Of a DNA stretch of 64,000 nt, positions 11,664-21,720 are shown piece by piece. The notes below the pieces were generated by a model. The model searched no databases, was not told the DNA's origin, and saw nothing but the letters and a program-made list of their open reading frames with translations. Source of the stretch: Poa pratensis (lineage: Eukaryota > Streptophyta > Magnoliopsida > Poales > Poaceae); NCBI GenBank assembly GCA_947311845.1, contig CAMZMU010000041.1, positions 115,851,373 through 115,915,372 on the forward strand, written 5' to 3'. The position numbers were made by a program, and so were the translations under genes. Every line of letters begins with the position of its first letter. Within the stretch, counting starts at the first letter, position 1.

Positions 11664-11792
11664 TGTTGGGAAAATAGACTAATTGTATTCCCTGAGGGCC
11701 AAAGGCCACAATATGTAGTACATACAGGTGCAATATGCAGGAAACCCCCTAACAGGTGGGGAAAATACAAATATACAATATCTACTCTAACA
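11664..11792 (-). repeat. Copia LTR (5' LTR of the minus-strand element)
   Basis: 129 bp, identical to 7284-7412; carries the promoter for the minus-strand transcript by analogy with other copia elements. Confidence 0.95.
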
Positions 11793-12749
11793 CCGTCATG
11801 GCTGATGGAGATACGGAGCCGCATTTGAGTTTGCATGCGGGACGGCGGCAAGCAAAACGTCCTGGTCTGGGCCCTCACGCCTGCCGGCTCCGGTAACCAG
11901 TAGGAGTCTGTTTACGTCCTCGCCGACCAGTGAAGCTTATAGGCTCTGTGGAACAGAGCTTTACACGGCGCTTGGACTTCAGCGGCGTTTTGTTCGACAG
12001 CTCAATCGCCTGCATGTACAGTCTTCGGGAAGTGTTTGAAGCTATTTGAAGCATTCGTTTCTTTGCTAGGAATCCGTACATATATAATGGTTAGCCAAAT
12101 GTCTAGGTGGTGGTATCACGAGAACTAAACGGGGTTGAATATCTTGATGCAGTACAGATGTTAGTTTCAGAGATTACACACTTTCAGTTTTACGTGAGCA
12201 TGGCTTCCGATTTCTGCAGGTAAATGTAATAACTTTTCTAGGACCTAATAGTTCTCTTTTTACATTCGCATCTAGAAAACAAAAATGAACAAAAAGGGAT
12301 GCCATTTAAATTATTCTCAAGTAAGTTATTTATATTTTTTCACAAACTATATTTTAATTAAATAAAGTAGAATCTTATTGTTTTTAACATCAGGCTGAGT
12401 CGCTGAGCTAGAGCGTGCAGGTCAAAACTAGCTAAACAATTTGTCACCGTGATGCTATTTTTCCTGTACATCTTCCAAGCTGATTTCTGTGGTTGAGTGT
12501 ACAATCTTGGAAATATGCTAATTATGCTTGCGCTTTTGTCCACATAAGTTGAGCCACACAATTGCAGCTGAAATTGGAAACAGTCGCAGTTGTGATTGCA
12601 AGAAAATGCTAGGTTTTTCATCGGCGAAGGATTACAAAGGTTAATTCTTGATGAGATGCTTGACATGACATGTAAAATTAATTTTATGTGTATCATGGGT
12701 AACGCCGTCAAAAAATTGTGTTGCTCCGTGGCAACGCACGGCCATTTAG

Positions 12750-13785
12750 CTAGCAAACATGCCCGTGCGTTGCAACGGAAAAAAAACATTACACATCCTA
12801 ACCCAATAAACATGGCTCAAGACAACCCTCCTAGCTCAACGTCACCTATTTGAACACTGCAGCCCACCCATGTCGCCCTTTATCCTCCTTATCGGCATCG
12901 ATGATGTTGTTCTTGGTGCCCACCCGATGAAAGTGGCAATGCGAACGTGGTTAATCCTAAGGCGATGAAGTTGACCACCGCACAACACACCTGTCATTGA
13001 ACCGCGCCAACGATGGAATGCTTGAAACGTAAAAATTAATCTCATCGAGTTAGATGCGACTACAATTAATAAATCAATATCTATCTTCCATTTTAGCTCT
13101 CAGGAATTTTGCACTCAAATTGACAACTAAATAAAAACATATATGTCCGAATTAACATCAGGTGAAGCGAGCGATTTTTATGCACTTGATAAAGCATCCA
13201 TCATTTGCACTTGTATACTATCATTAGCTTAGTACCAGTTGGGACAAGTGACGGAAATTGTACCAAACGCTCAACCAAGAGAACCACCAATCATTTGCTT
13301 ATTAGGAAAGACAGCTTCTCCGCCAAAAGAAAAAAATAGGAAAGGCAAGGCAGCTAGCTGAACGCTCGTGGGAGCTCTTTCTTCTGAGAGGCTATGCTCT
13401 TTTTTCTGCTTCACGCCTGCGCTCCATACGCCACGGAGACTAATTGATCGGGATTGGACTCGGTGGATGGAGCTGGGCCCGTCCTTTCTGGCGCACGTCA
13501 TGTATTACACTGCTGGACCTGGGCCAACCGGCATGATCACGCGAGCCAGTTCGTTTGGGCTGCCATCGGCTGAGTTCTCTAGCGATCGGACCAACGACGG
13601 GCCCATCAAAATAGCCACGCCGCAACGCACACGGGTGCTGCGATGAAGCCGTGTTTTAGTACCACCTTGACTAATTACGGAGCTGTTAGGAGCGCAGGAT
13701 TATGCGATGTAAGATACGTTTTTGTCTGTTCTATCTTGACGTACCGCCGCCAACCATCACCTTTACTCGTATTATATAGTAGAGA
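12750..13785 (-). mobile_element. Helitron (minus strand), tail to tail with the previous one
   Basis: On the minus strand the element starts at 13785 with A|TCTCTACTATATAATACG, close to the grass Helitron 5' consensus TCTMTAYTA. It ends with CCGTTGCAACGCACGGGC, an 8-base spacer and CTAG at 12753-12750. The CTAG is shared with the plus-strand Helitron on its left, so the base after it is not the expected T. No coding capacity for Rep/helicase is seen. The 13713-13751 arm pairs with 6683-6721. Confidence 0.75.
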
Positions 13786-13804
13786 TTAGCACTGAAGAAC
13801 CTCT
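13785..13804 (+). repeat. 20-bp direct repeat, right copy
   Basis: Same 20 bases as 6641-6660, immediately outside the 5' end of the minus-strand Helitron. Confidence 0.75.
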
Positions 13805-14835
13805 AGTTACAAAAATAATTTGAGTCATGACTCATGAGTTCCATTAAATAGAACAATGTCCATGTTTCCACTGCAGATAATGGATGCTATTGCAGTTTTT
13901 CTAGTCAATCTAACTGGTGTGGATTCAGTCACTTTACTACATCAAAATGTATTCATTACATATTGGATACACAGGTTATCCTTTTGACCACAACTGCTTA
14001 TATGGCACGTTATTATGAATTATGTCTTATGAATTGTTACAACACCGCACACATACACACGTACTATTTTATTTTGTTTGACTACCATGTATGCCTTTGT
14101 TGCCAACAACTACTAGTAGGTCTTATCATGTTGTGTCGTTTGTGGAGTGCATTTCTTTTAAGAAGGTTATAGCATTACATGCTCCCCATCTGGATTTAGA
14201 TCACATCTCATGCTCATATGCCCTCCATATTCAGTTCAGATGAGGCTAAAGAAGTAGTACACTATCAGACAATCTCAGCAGCAAGTTTAGCCAAATCCGT
14301 TCTTGATGAAGGTGGCTGGTCAAACTTGGTGGTGAGTTTTCCTCCACATAGCTCATTCAAGTATCGTCCCTTGTTTTACACAGTTAACTAATTCCCAACA
14401 AGGGAGGCGTCTCATAAGAATGTTGACATTGCCGTTGTTTTTCTTGGCTCAAAGGTATAATCCACTGGAAACTTATATCTGTTACTGTATAATATGTACG
14501 TCTTCTGGAGGGAGTTTTTGTTGTAAGTGGTCACCTGGACTCTATTTTGTTACTGACAACCCTTTCTGCTTCGACTGTTCAGTTTCCAAGAATTTGTATC
14601 AGTTTACTAGCAGTTTAGTTCTGTCATTTTCTTCATTACAACTGCCAACTATGTTTTTGCGCCCTTCAGCTGTAAAACACTTGTTTGTACCGTGTAGTTC
14701 TGGTCTTCCTTGTATCATTTGCTCACACTTGTCTACAATCTGCAGGGACTGGTGCTGCTGATCATTTTGATATCAGGACTCTGCTGCATGATGGGAATAG
14801 ATACCCCCTCGAGGTTTGAGGCCCCACAGGATTAG

Positions 14836-15571
14836 AAGGAGTCTTGATCCTACGTTGAAGCCTGTCAGATACGAAAGCTCAATGCAGGCGTGAGAAATAA
14901 GATTCGCCGATGTTCTTTAGTCTGCACTGTGGATAGTTGTCTCCTGTATTCTTTTACCAAGAGACGTGATCGAAATTTTTGGTGTAATATTATTACATTA
15001 CCTACCTACCTACGACCGACCACAAAGATGAAGCTGACCTCAAAACATACTTTTGTGCCAGGCTTGTGTTGTACCGAATTATTGTTTCAGGCGTGTTTTG
15101 TGAATAGCCTGGAATTTAGGTGGCCATAACATGGCTTTTCCATGAATAAAATATATTCGTTTATTTACTTATTTGCTGCTTGCACGTTTAAGCTAGTGAT
15201 GCCTTCACTTTTATCTGTCGTCACAAGTTCTTTTCTCTCGACGGAATACAACAACTGCAGACTGAACCGATGAAACTCTGTATGATTCATTCGGTTTTCA
15301 CAGAGTTTCATTCGGTTTTCACTAGGCACAAGTCTATTTCAGAAACTTGTTTCGTTTGTCGGCTGGGAGAAAACAACAAAACTATTCGTGATTCACGAAT
15401 GTGAGACGACGTGCATTGATGCCAAGTAGGCGATATGCAAGAGGACATGCATTGATGCATTCATGCATAGTCACGAATGCGTGAGGACATGAATGTAACT
15501 GTCAGGCATGTTCTTGTGCCGAAAGGATACATAAACGTCTGGACGACCCGGACATGAGATATGGACCACGC
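14836..15571 (+). other. 3' UTR and downstream DNA of the membrane-protein gene
   Basis: After the TAG at 14833-14835 comes about 310 bp of likely 3' UTR with a poly(A) signal AATAAA at 15145-15150. The rest to 15571 is non-coding. Confidence 0.5.
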
Positions 15572-15758
15572 CAGTGGCGGAGCTAGGATTGACAACTAGT
15601 GATGTCAAATGGCCAAAACAAGTGAAAACTGGGGCTAGTGAGGTCATTATGTGGTAATTATAGGGTCAAAACTGGCGTATTTATACCTAGTATCATGGTG
15701 CTAATTAAATTTTCATGATGTCGCTTGACATCATATACAGAACACAGCTCCGCCACTG
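15572..15758. mobile_element. hAT-type MITE, 187 bp
   Basis: Terminal inverted repeats CAGTGGCGGAGCT at 15572 and AGCTCCGCCACTG at 15758, flanked by a perfect 8-bp target duplication GACCACGC (15564-15571 and 15759-15766). Eight-base duplications and CAG-type ends indicate the hAT superfamily. Non-coding, so it depends on a transposase from elsewhere. It lies about 310 bp upstream of the dirigent-jacalin start. Confidence 0.9.
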
Positions 15759-15986
15759 GACCACGCCTTACAGCATGCGAAGTTCACACGCGAAATGAAA
15801 TGATTTTTGCTAAAATCGCTGAAATTCATATGAAGACCATACACACAGGTAGGGTCGCTCATCGAGATGGTTCGTGTCTTCATGAGACACGTTGGAGTAT
15901 GGAGAGCACTAATTCGAGGGTAGCCTCTTATGTCGTGATATGTAAAACAAGTATCCAGCAGCTTATTCGTTTGGACATCTATAAGT

Positions 15987-15994
15987 TATAAATA
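15987..15994 (+). promoter_or_regulatory. TATA box of the dirigent-jacalin gene
   Basis: TATAAATA, 76 bp before the ATG at 16070, at a normal distance for a short plant leader. Confidence 0.65.
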
Positions 15995-17040
15995 GACTCT
16001 GCCGTCCATCTATCCATAGCATCAAACAAAGACGCAACAAACGCTCAAATCCTACTACCAATAGCCGCCATGTCGCCTCAGCCTTTCGCTCTAGCCACCA
16101 CCACCACGCCTGCTGCAAAGCCCAACCCATCCTATTTCCAATCTGATCCGGTTAGCCAAGACACGATCCAGCAAAAGGAGGTTCTTCTCCACTTGTACGC
16201 GTACCAGTACTACCGCGAAGGAACACAAAACTGTAACCAGAAGGTTATAGTGAATCCACAGCTTCCCCAAAGTTTCGGCGCCCTCGCTGCTAATGACTGG
16301 ACCATATACGATCGCCCAGCTGATGGCCCCGACGCGAACCTTGTTGCTCGTGCTCAAGGTTTGCATATTGCCGCTGGCATGGCCCAAGAAAACTGGTTCA
16401 TTTGTTTCAACATGGTGTTCGTCGATGAAAGGTGTGGACCTAAACTTAGTAGTGGGTATAAATTAAACTTTAAAAATTCCACCTTCTTGATTATCTTTTT
16501 GCTAATTCCTGTGATTTATGTATGCTCGGAATAGGTTTACGGGTTCCAGTTTCAAGGTGATGGGAGATATTCAAGCGCCGGAAGGGGAATGGGCGATCGT
16601 CGGCGGGACCGGAGAGTTTGCCTATGCACAAGGTGTCATCAACTACAGGAAGACCCAGTAGGCATCAGGAAATGCGAGAGAGCTTCATGTTCGTGCTTTG
16701 TGCCTTTCCGTCACAAAACCACTGGTGAGAAACTCTCTCTCTCTCTCTCTCGGTCCAATTTAGGGACACAAGTCTAGCTTTGTCACACATAGTGATTTTA
16801 ACAGCAGGAAATTACACCTTGCCCGAACTCCAAGACACCTGGGCTGAGCGTTGTAACCAAGATCGGCCCATGGGGTAAAATGAGTGGGGAGTTACTCGAC
16901 ATCCCGGCGATGCCTATGCGTCCAGAAAGTGTGACGTTGCGTCATGGCATTGTCATTGACTCGCTTGCATTTTCCTTCGTCGACCAAGCTGGTGAAAAGC
17001 ATACCGTTGGTCCGTGGGTGGTAAACGTAGGGACTACGAG

Positions 17041-17093
17041 GACACAGTGAGTTGATCCTTTAAACATCCTAATTTTGCATGTTTTTACACACG
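17041..17093 (+). repeat. 53-bp direct repeat spanning the exon 3 donor, copy 1
   Basis: 53 bp beginning GACACAGTGAGTTGATCC and repeated exactly at 17136-17188. The copies are separated by a (TA)n run; another (TA)n run ends at the Helitron. The duplicated unit contains the exon 3 splice donor. Confidence 0.9.
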
Positions 17094-17099
17094 TACTTG

Positions 17100-17135
<36 letters not shown>

Positions 17136-17137
<2 letters not shown>

Positions 17138-17188
17138 CACAGTGAGTTGATCCTTTAAACATCCTAATTTTGCATGTTTTTACACACG
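17136..17188 (+). repeat. 53-bp direct repeat, copy 2
   Basis: Second identical copy, giving a second potential splice donor in the same intron. Confidence 0.9.
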
Positions 17189-17212
17189 CACCAGGGAGCA
17201 CCTGTTAATTTA

Positions 17213-17245
<33 letters not shown>

Positions 17246-17248
<3 letters not shown>

Positions 17249-19676
17249 ACTATATAATATAGCTAGAGGTGATGGCTGATGGTTGGTACGTCATTTTTTT
17301 TGCCGATTTTGCCCTCCCACAAATCACATAATTACCCACCATACCACCCGTAAGTTAAAAAACTGTTTGACATAAAAGCCCCACCGTTAGGATCGTAACG
17401 TCTGCGCCCTCGCGACCTCGAGTCCCTCGCGTCCGCTCGCCATAGCCTGCCGAGATTACCCACGGCCGCTCACCATCGCTACAACACCGTCGCCTACCCT
17501 CCCGTCGTCGCCGACCTTTCCAAGCTCCGCCGCGTGCCACCTACGCTCGTGGCCGAGGTCCTCAGCGCGCACCCGCCCCCACCTCCCCCGCTCGCCCTTC
17601 CCTTCTTCCACTGGGCCGGCCGCCAGAAGGGCTTCCGACACTGCTTCCCCGCGTTCCATGCTCTCGCCTCGCTCCTCTCCGATGCAGGCCTCCCGGGTGC
17701 CCCTCCCCGGCCTCCAGCGCCGTTGCGCGCCGCCCCTGCCCCGAAGTTCAGCGTCGCACCGTGGCGCCCCTCCCCAACCTTCTGCATTGCTGCGCGCTGA
17801 GCCTCCCTCAACCTCCAGCGCCGACGCGCGCCTCCGTCCTCAATCTCGTGCTGCGGCGTTTCTTCTCCTGCCACAGGTTGCAGTCAACGAAGCCTCGGTG
17901 AGCGCTTGCGCCTGCCCCGGCCCCCCTGGTCGGCGCTTGCGCCTACTCCGCGTCGACGGCCACCTCAACAGGACCTGAGGCCGTCAGTTTTTGTGAGCGT
18001 TGCGCCAACGGCGCTCCGCCGGGATCCCATCTCTCCGACCTCCACAAGGGCCTCCCGCCGCCGTGCCGACAGGTTGCCCGCTGGTCCCCATATCCCCCAT
18101 CCCCGTCGTGGCTCCTTCAACCGGCGCACCTCCCCTCCACCATCGCGGCTGCCCTCCGCCGGCGAGCCCTCAGTCAACCGGCGCCCCCTCCCCTCCAGCG
18201 GTGCACTTCGGCATGGCAAATTCGGTCAGGTAAAGCTTGGTTCGGTCGGCCTCCATGGCCGTATCTCACCTCTGCATGGGCAAAGCATTCACGATCCCGG
18301 CGTCCACGGTGCACTGGGCAGTGCCCATGGCGTCGAGGAAAGGAAGTACAAAACTTCAGTTTGCAGTATAAATACAAAGGGCAACTCGGAAGTGCAGGCT
18401 CCCGGTTGAAATTTCCCAATGTGATTATTAGATCTTGTGCTGTTCTGCTGGATTTTGCCCCAAAATTGATTGAGCAGTACACATGGATCAATTAGGAAGT
18501 TTACTGTTTAATTTCGATAAGTACATGTCTAAGCTTCAGTGTGCAGTTTTTATATATGTTTGTATGACCTTGATCATTGCAGACCTGCCTGCAGCTGAGG
18601 AGGAAGCAGGTCGATGCTGTTACTGCCGCAGCTCTCTCTCTCCCTGCGTAGCTGCTGCTACTGCTTCTCTCTCACTCACGCAGCTCTCTCCCTGTCATTT
18701 TTGTGTTTTGGTGTTCTTGCGTGTGCCTCTCACCACCACCTGCTGCGAATTTTCCTCTCTCAGGTGCTGCTCCTCTCTCTCTCTCTCACTTGGCGTTCTC
18801 TGCTTCTATTCTATCGCCTGACGGTTGTTTTTATTTTTGATTTTACAAGGAAGTACACTACATGCATGAATTTGGTACACTTGCAATATCATGGCCGTAA
18901 AAGCTCGTTAGAAGAAAAGTACATGTATATCAGAGAATTGGAAGCAAAGTCTCGGACAATATCTCTACTATATAATATGGCGTGACATTTGATGCATTGG
19001 ATTACAGACAAATGCTCTAGAGTATGCATTCGGTTTGTAAGTTTTTTCATGTTGCATATGGAATTTTGAAAGTTTGTATAGTTGAAAGCAAGAGCTGAAT
19101 AGAAGCTCTGTAGGTTCAGTGTTCATAGTTGACATTATTGAAGTTATTCTGGCAGAAAAGTGGAGCAGCTGTCTGAAGAAGTTAGTTTATTGAAGATAAT
19201 CCTTCATAAGCATTCTTCGAGGCAACGGAAGCGGATTTCGGAAGCTAAGAAAAGGGCATAATTTTATGAGAGAGCTGTAAGTAGTCCTTGAAGCAAAGCA
19301 AGAACAGTTCTTTCTCCTGCAAGATAATTTCATAGCGCCGCTAAGGAATTGAATTTTTTGTTCCAGAATGGCGAGTCCTCTCCTCGCATGTCTTTAAAGT
19401 ATTTGATGAAGAGGCCCAGGCAATGCAATCGGCTCAAAGCTCCTCTCATATGCCTGACCAAGCTCTTCACATGAGTGGCTATCCTTCACAAGTACTCTGA
19501 CCAGAGGGATCGTCGGAAGGTAAACATAGTTCAACTTTTACTGGACATAAGTTCAGTTAAATCTTCTTCACCTTGGCAAAAGATTATGCCAGCTAATAGT
19601 TATATCTCCACTGCATTGCAGAGTGCACAAAAGAAGGCTTTTTTCGCCCGTGGCAACGCACGGGCATTTTTGCTAG
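17246..19676 (+). mobile_element. Helitron, 2.4 kb, with captured gene fragments
   Basis: The 5' end is A|TCTACTATATAATATAG at 17246. The 3' end has a perfect 7-bp stem (GCCCGTG at 19646-19652, CACGGGC at 19659-19665, loop GCAACG), then CTAG at 19673-19676 followed by T. It sits between A and T as Helitrons do. The terminus fits the published grass consensus for non-autonomous Helitrons. There is no Rep/helicase. Inside are a PPR-like gene fragment (17455-17700) and, near 19155-19260 and 19367-19505, short exon-like pieces of a coiled-coil type sequence that I could not identify. Confidence 0.9.
17455..17700 (+). pseudogene. PPR-protein gene fragment captured by Helitron
   Basis: Plus-strand frame gives LSKLRRVPPTLVAEVL, then FFHWAGRQKGFRH and FPAFHALASLLSDAGLP, the pattern of the N-terminal part of plant pentatricopeptide-repeat proteins. 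No start codon or downstream repeat units are present. Capture by the surrounding Helitron is the simplest explanation. Confidence 0.6.
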
Positions 19677-19997
19677 TATATATATATCCCAATCAATGCC
19701 TCGGATTATTTGCTGACTTCTTTTGCCTGCATGTAGATCGAGCTTGCTCCTTCAGAGATCGTGACAGAACTCTCTGGTACAATCTTTGTCTCTGGAGAAC
19801 ACGATGTTGATTATAATTCCGTATCATCACTCACCATTGTCACCAATATCCGCACGTACGGGCCTTTTGGAACACCGCAGACCGCAAGTTTCAATGTCCC
19901 GATGCAGGACAATAATAGCATTGTGGGTTTCTTCGCACGAGCTGGGATATGCGTGGAGGCACTCGGGGTTTATGTTCGTCCACCTCTTTCAGACTAG

Positions 19998-21149
19998 TCT
20001 CCAGTGTGTTTCTTACTCCTACTATGGAGAATGTCTTCACTTCCAATGTCTCAATAATAAGGGAGGCACATATGTGTTTCCCATCTCTGCTGTAATGTTA
20101 TTTTCCTTCTCTTTAATCGTGCTCTTGCGATCATCACCTAGTTCTCTACCCATGATATGCAAAAATAAGGTTGTATCTTTGTTGCGGAAAATATTGACAC
20201 TCTTAATTACCGTACTGTACTCTACTGGGCAATGGATAATGGGGTATGCTCTCTTCTTTTGGCAAAAAGACAGGCATTTTGCCCCCGTTCATTTGGAAAA
20301 AAGAAAACTGCATAGTCGAAGCCCATGAAATACAAAGAAACTAAAGGTTATGATTTTGTCCAGAACCAACACATATGAAATGAGCATTATATAGTTTTTG
20401 TCCACTCTTTGTCAAATGCAAATTATAAATCTTAACGGCTAGGATGAAACTCATCTCAACACAGAAGGGAAGTTAACTGAATATTTAGAGCACAATTCAC
20501 TCTACAGAATTACTTCTACTTGAATCCCATATAAATTTTCAGTTCGGTAGATTCGGAGGAGCGACATCTTAATTCCCTACTGTCAGTTCTCTTTTCGGAC
20601 ATCTCTGATCATTGCCCGATCCTCAATGTCCACGACAGTAGCGTTCAGATGCAGAAGTCGTTTCAGTTTTGAAAACTTGTAGCCAAAGGTTGATGCTTTC
20701 ATGGAGACGGTGGCAATGGCTTGGGATAGCGTTGGTAGAATTTCAGACCCGGGCGCTCACATGCATACCAAACTGTCGCTGTGGCGAAGGCACTTTAGCT
20801 ATGGAGTTAGTCCAACGTGGGGAATTTCAGAGAGCATATATTGTGCGCCTGGGAACTCATTTTTCAGTTCGTGCAACTCCAACGGACCAACCCAAACGGA
20901 CATGAAATCTCTCCGCTTTTTGTCTATTGAGTCGTTAGGTGGATAGGCGTCCGGCCGATGTCCTCCCTTCTCTGGCCATTGCACCCAATGGAGAGATTCA
21001 TTTGTCCGCCTTGTCCGGGTTTTTTCAATTTATGATCATTTTGGCATATTTAAATCAAAAATAAGATAGCAAATATATCTAGAAATACATCTAGATGTTC
21101 ACATAGTACCAAAAAAATATTTTGCCATGCCGGCATACAACATTATACC
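19998..21149. other. Downstream DNA without a recognised gene
   Basis: 3' flank of the dirigent-jacalin gene, then DNA from about 20560 that probably belongs to the degenerate transposon carrying the next entry. No intact ORF with a recognisable domain. Confidence 0.4.
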
Positions 21150-21720
21150 CAAAAGAATTACGCACATGCCCCGGCCATAGTTCATGCAAAACACACAAAT
21201 GAGATGGATCACACATCTCGGACGAATATAACTGTTGCTTCTTTTGAAACCAAGCCTTTTTTGTCGGGTACAAGGTGCTCAATTCGATCGCCATGATCTG
21301 GGGCTACTCGGCGAGTAGCGCAAGATCTACCTCCTTAGCTCTTGACCGGGTATTGGCCTTATCGATGTCGAGCTTCTTCTTTTGTATTTGGAGGGAGTTC
21401 TTTGTTGTCTCCTCTCTCTCGATGCTTCCTCTCTTCCCTGTATTCTATCTTCTCACTTGACTTGTCTTTTGGGTTATGAACCACTTCACTGTAGGTCGCA
21501 AAGCGATTGTCGAAGCATCACGCTTTATATCTAGCTTGGAGTTGGTCCACCCCTTGGCTTCTTGAGTGACGCATAGAGGTCTTTTCACTTTGGACACTCC
21601 TTGGTTGCCATCCAACCATGATTCAAGGTAAATGACTTGCCCCCATGTTGGGCCTTGAAGGTATCCTGGACGAGGTTGAGCTCTCCTTTCTGAGGATGAG
21701 ATTTCGAACACGATTAATGC
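21150..21720 (-). pseudogene. Transposon-associated SANT/NAM-associated (GST T3-like) gene, decayed
   Basis: Minus-strand frames give, in order with frameshifts and stops, a segment resembling QHGGKSFTLNH, then FATYSEVVHNPKDKSSEKIE, then TTKNSLQIQKKKLDIDKANT and DLALLAE. These resemble the Myb/SANT plus NAM-associated C-terminal proteins, often labelled glutathione S-transferase T3-like, that accompany PIF/Harbinger-type elements in wheat. A stop interrupts after DLALLAE and the frame changes upstream, so it is not functional. No terminal repeats were defined. Confidence 0.5.

Larger units (their letters stand above)
7284..11792 (-). mobile_element. Young Ty1/copia LTR retrotransposon, protease-deleted
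   Basis: Two 129-bp LTRs (7284-7412 and 11664-11792) start TG and end CA and are identical base for base. The target-site duplication is CCGTC at 7279-7283 and 11793-11797. On the minus strand the order is LTR, primer site, leader, gag, integrase, reverse transcriptase, RNase H, polypurine tract, LTR, the copia order. At 4509 bp it is short for a copia. The protease and the N-terminal part of the integrase zinc-binding region are missing, and at least three frameshifts break the polyprotein. Identical LTRs mean a recent insertion despite a defective coding region, so it was probably moved with proteins supplied in trans. Confidence 0.95.
6683..12753 (+). mobile_element. Helitron-like element (plus strand), interrupted by copia
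   Basis: The 3' end at 12726-12753 fits the grass Helitron terminus: CCGTGGCAACGCACGGCC hairpin-type sequence, a short spacer, then CTAG at 12750-12753. The left boundary is not resolved. 6683-6721 matches the 5' region of the minus-strand Helitron ending at 13785 (38 of 39 bases in inverted orientation, with partial similarity for about 60 bp more), so this segment is the 5' part of a related element, but the TC start has decayed. Without the copia insertion it would be about 1.6 kb. It is non-autonomous: no Rep/helicase coding is seen. Sequence at 6900-7283 may be captured gene fragments but was not identified. Confidence 0.55.
6125..14835 (+). pseudogene. Type I membrane protein gene, split by an 8-kb transposon-filled intron and lacking middle exons
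   Basis: Four exons fit one protein: 6125-6240 (signal peptide rich in Ala/Leu, then PAFLWAPENYG), 14235-14331 (DEAKEVVHYQT and LDEGGW), 14407-14454 (HKNVDIAVVFLGSK) and 14746-14835 (membrane segment LVLLIILISGLCCMMG, then tail RFEAPQD and stop TAG). All junctions are GT-AG and phases agree, giving about 116 residues. From memory of the family, homologues are single-pass proteins of roughly 300 residues whose C terminus recalls the V-ATPase accessory subunit Ac45/VOA1 membrane region; that link is tentative. The middle of the protein is missing, and only 291 bp of intron separates exons 3 and 4. Intron 1 (6241-14234) holds Helitron-like sequence and a copia element. It is either an internally deleted paralogue or a shortened but still spliceable gene. 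The signal peptide and tail imply a secretory-pathway membrane location. Confidence 0.7.
16070..19997 (+). pseudogene. Chimeric dirigent-jacalin lectin gene, disrupted
   Basis: Exon 1 (16070-16431) encodes most of a dirigent domain, including LLHLYAYQYYREG and MVFVDE. Exon 2 (16535-16724) continues with GSSFKVMGDIQAPEGEW and VGGTGEFAYAQGVI. Exon 3 (from 16805 to about 17046) and exon 4 (19737-19997) encode a jacalin-related lectin domain (TKIGPWG, VTLRHGIVIDSLAFSF, APSEIVTELSGTI, GFFARAGICVEALGVYV) ending in TAG at 19995. This N-dirigent/C-jacalin layout is the grass-specific class induced by stress and hormones, with sugar binding by the jacalin part. In exon 2 an in-frame TAG at 16659-16661 would end the protein after the dirigent domain. 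The intron 3 donor region is duplicated, and joining the visible donor to the 19737 acceptor gives the wrong phase for the lectin. Intron 3 also carries a 2.4 kb Helitron. A truncated, dirigent-only product remains possible. Confidence 0.88.

Noticed and set aside
11130..11878. ORFs of up to 232 residues across the copia leader and LTR
   Set aside because: Low-complexity Arg/Pro/Gly repeat reading that crosses the LTR; not a protein gene.
16589..16777. Small plus-strand ORF overlapping dirigent exon 2
   Set aside because: Out of frame with the dirigent coding sequence and reads into the intron.
17099..17245. (TA)n runs as possible origin or regulatory sites
   Set aside because: Simple microsatellites; no further structure supports a function.
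17494..18409. Arg/Gly/Pro-rich ORFs inside the Helitron
   Set aside because: GC-rich shadow frames of the captured fragment; only the PPR-like frame shows a family pattern.
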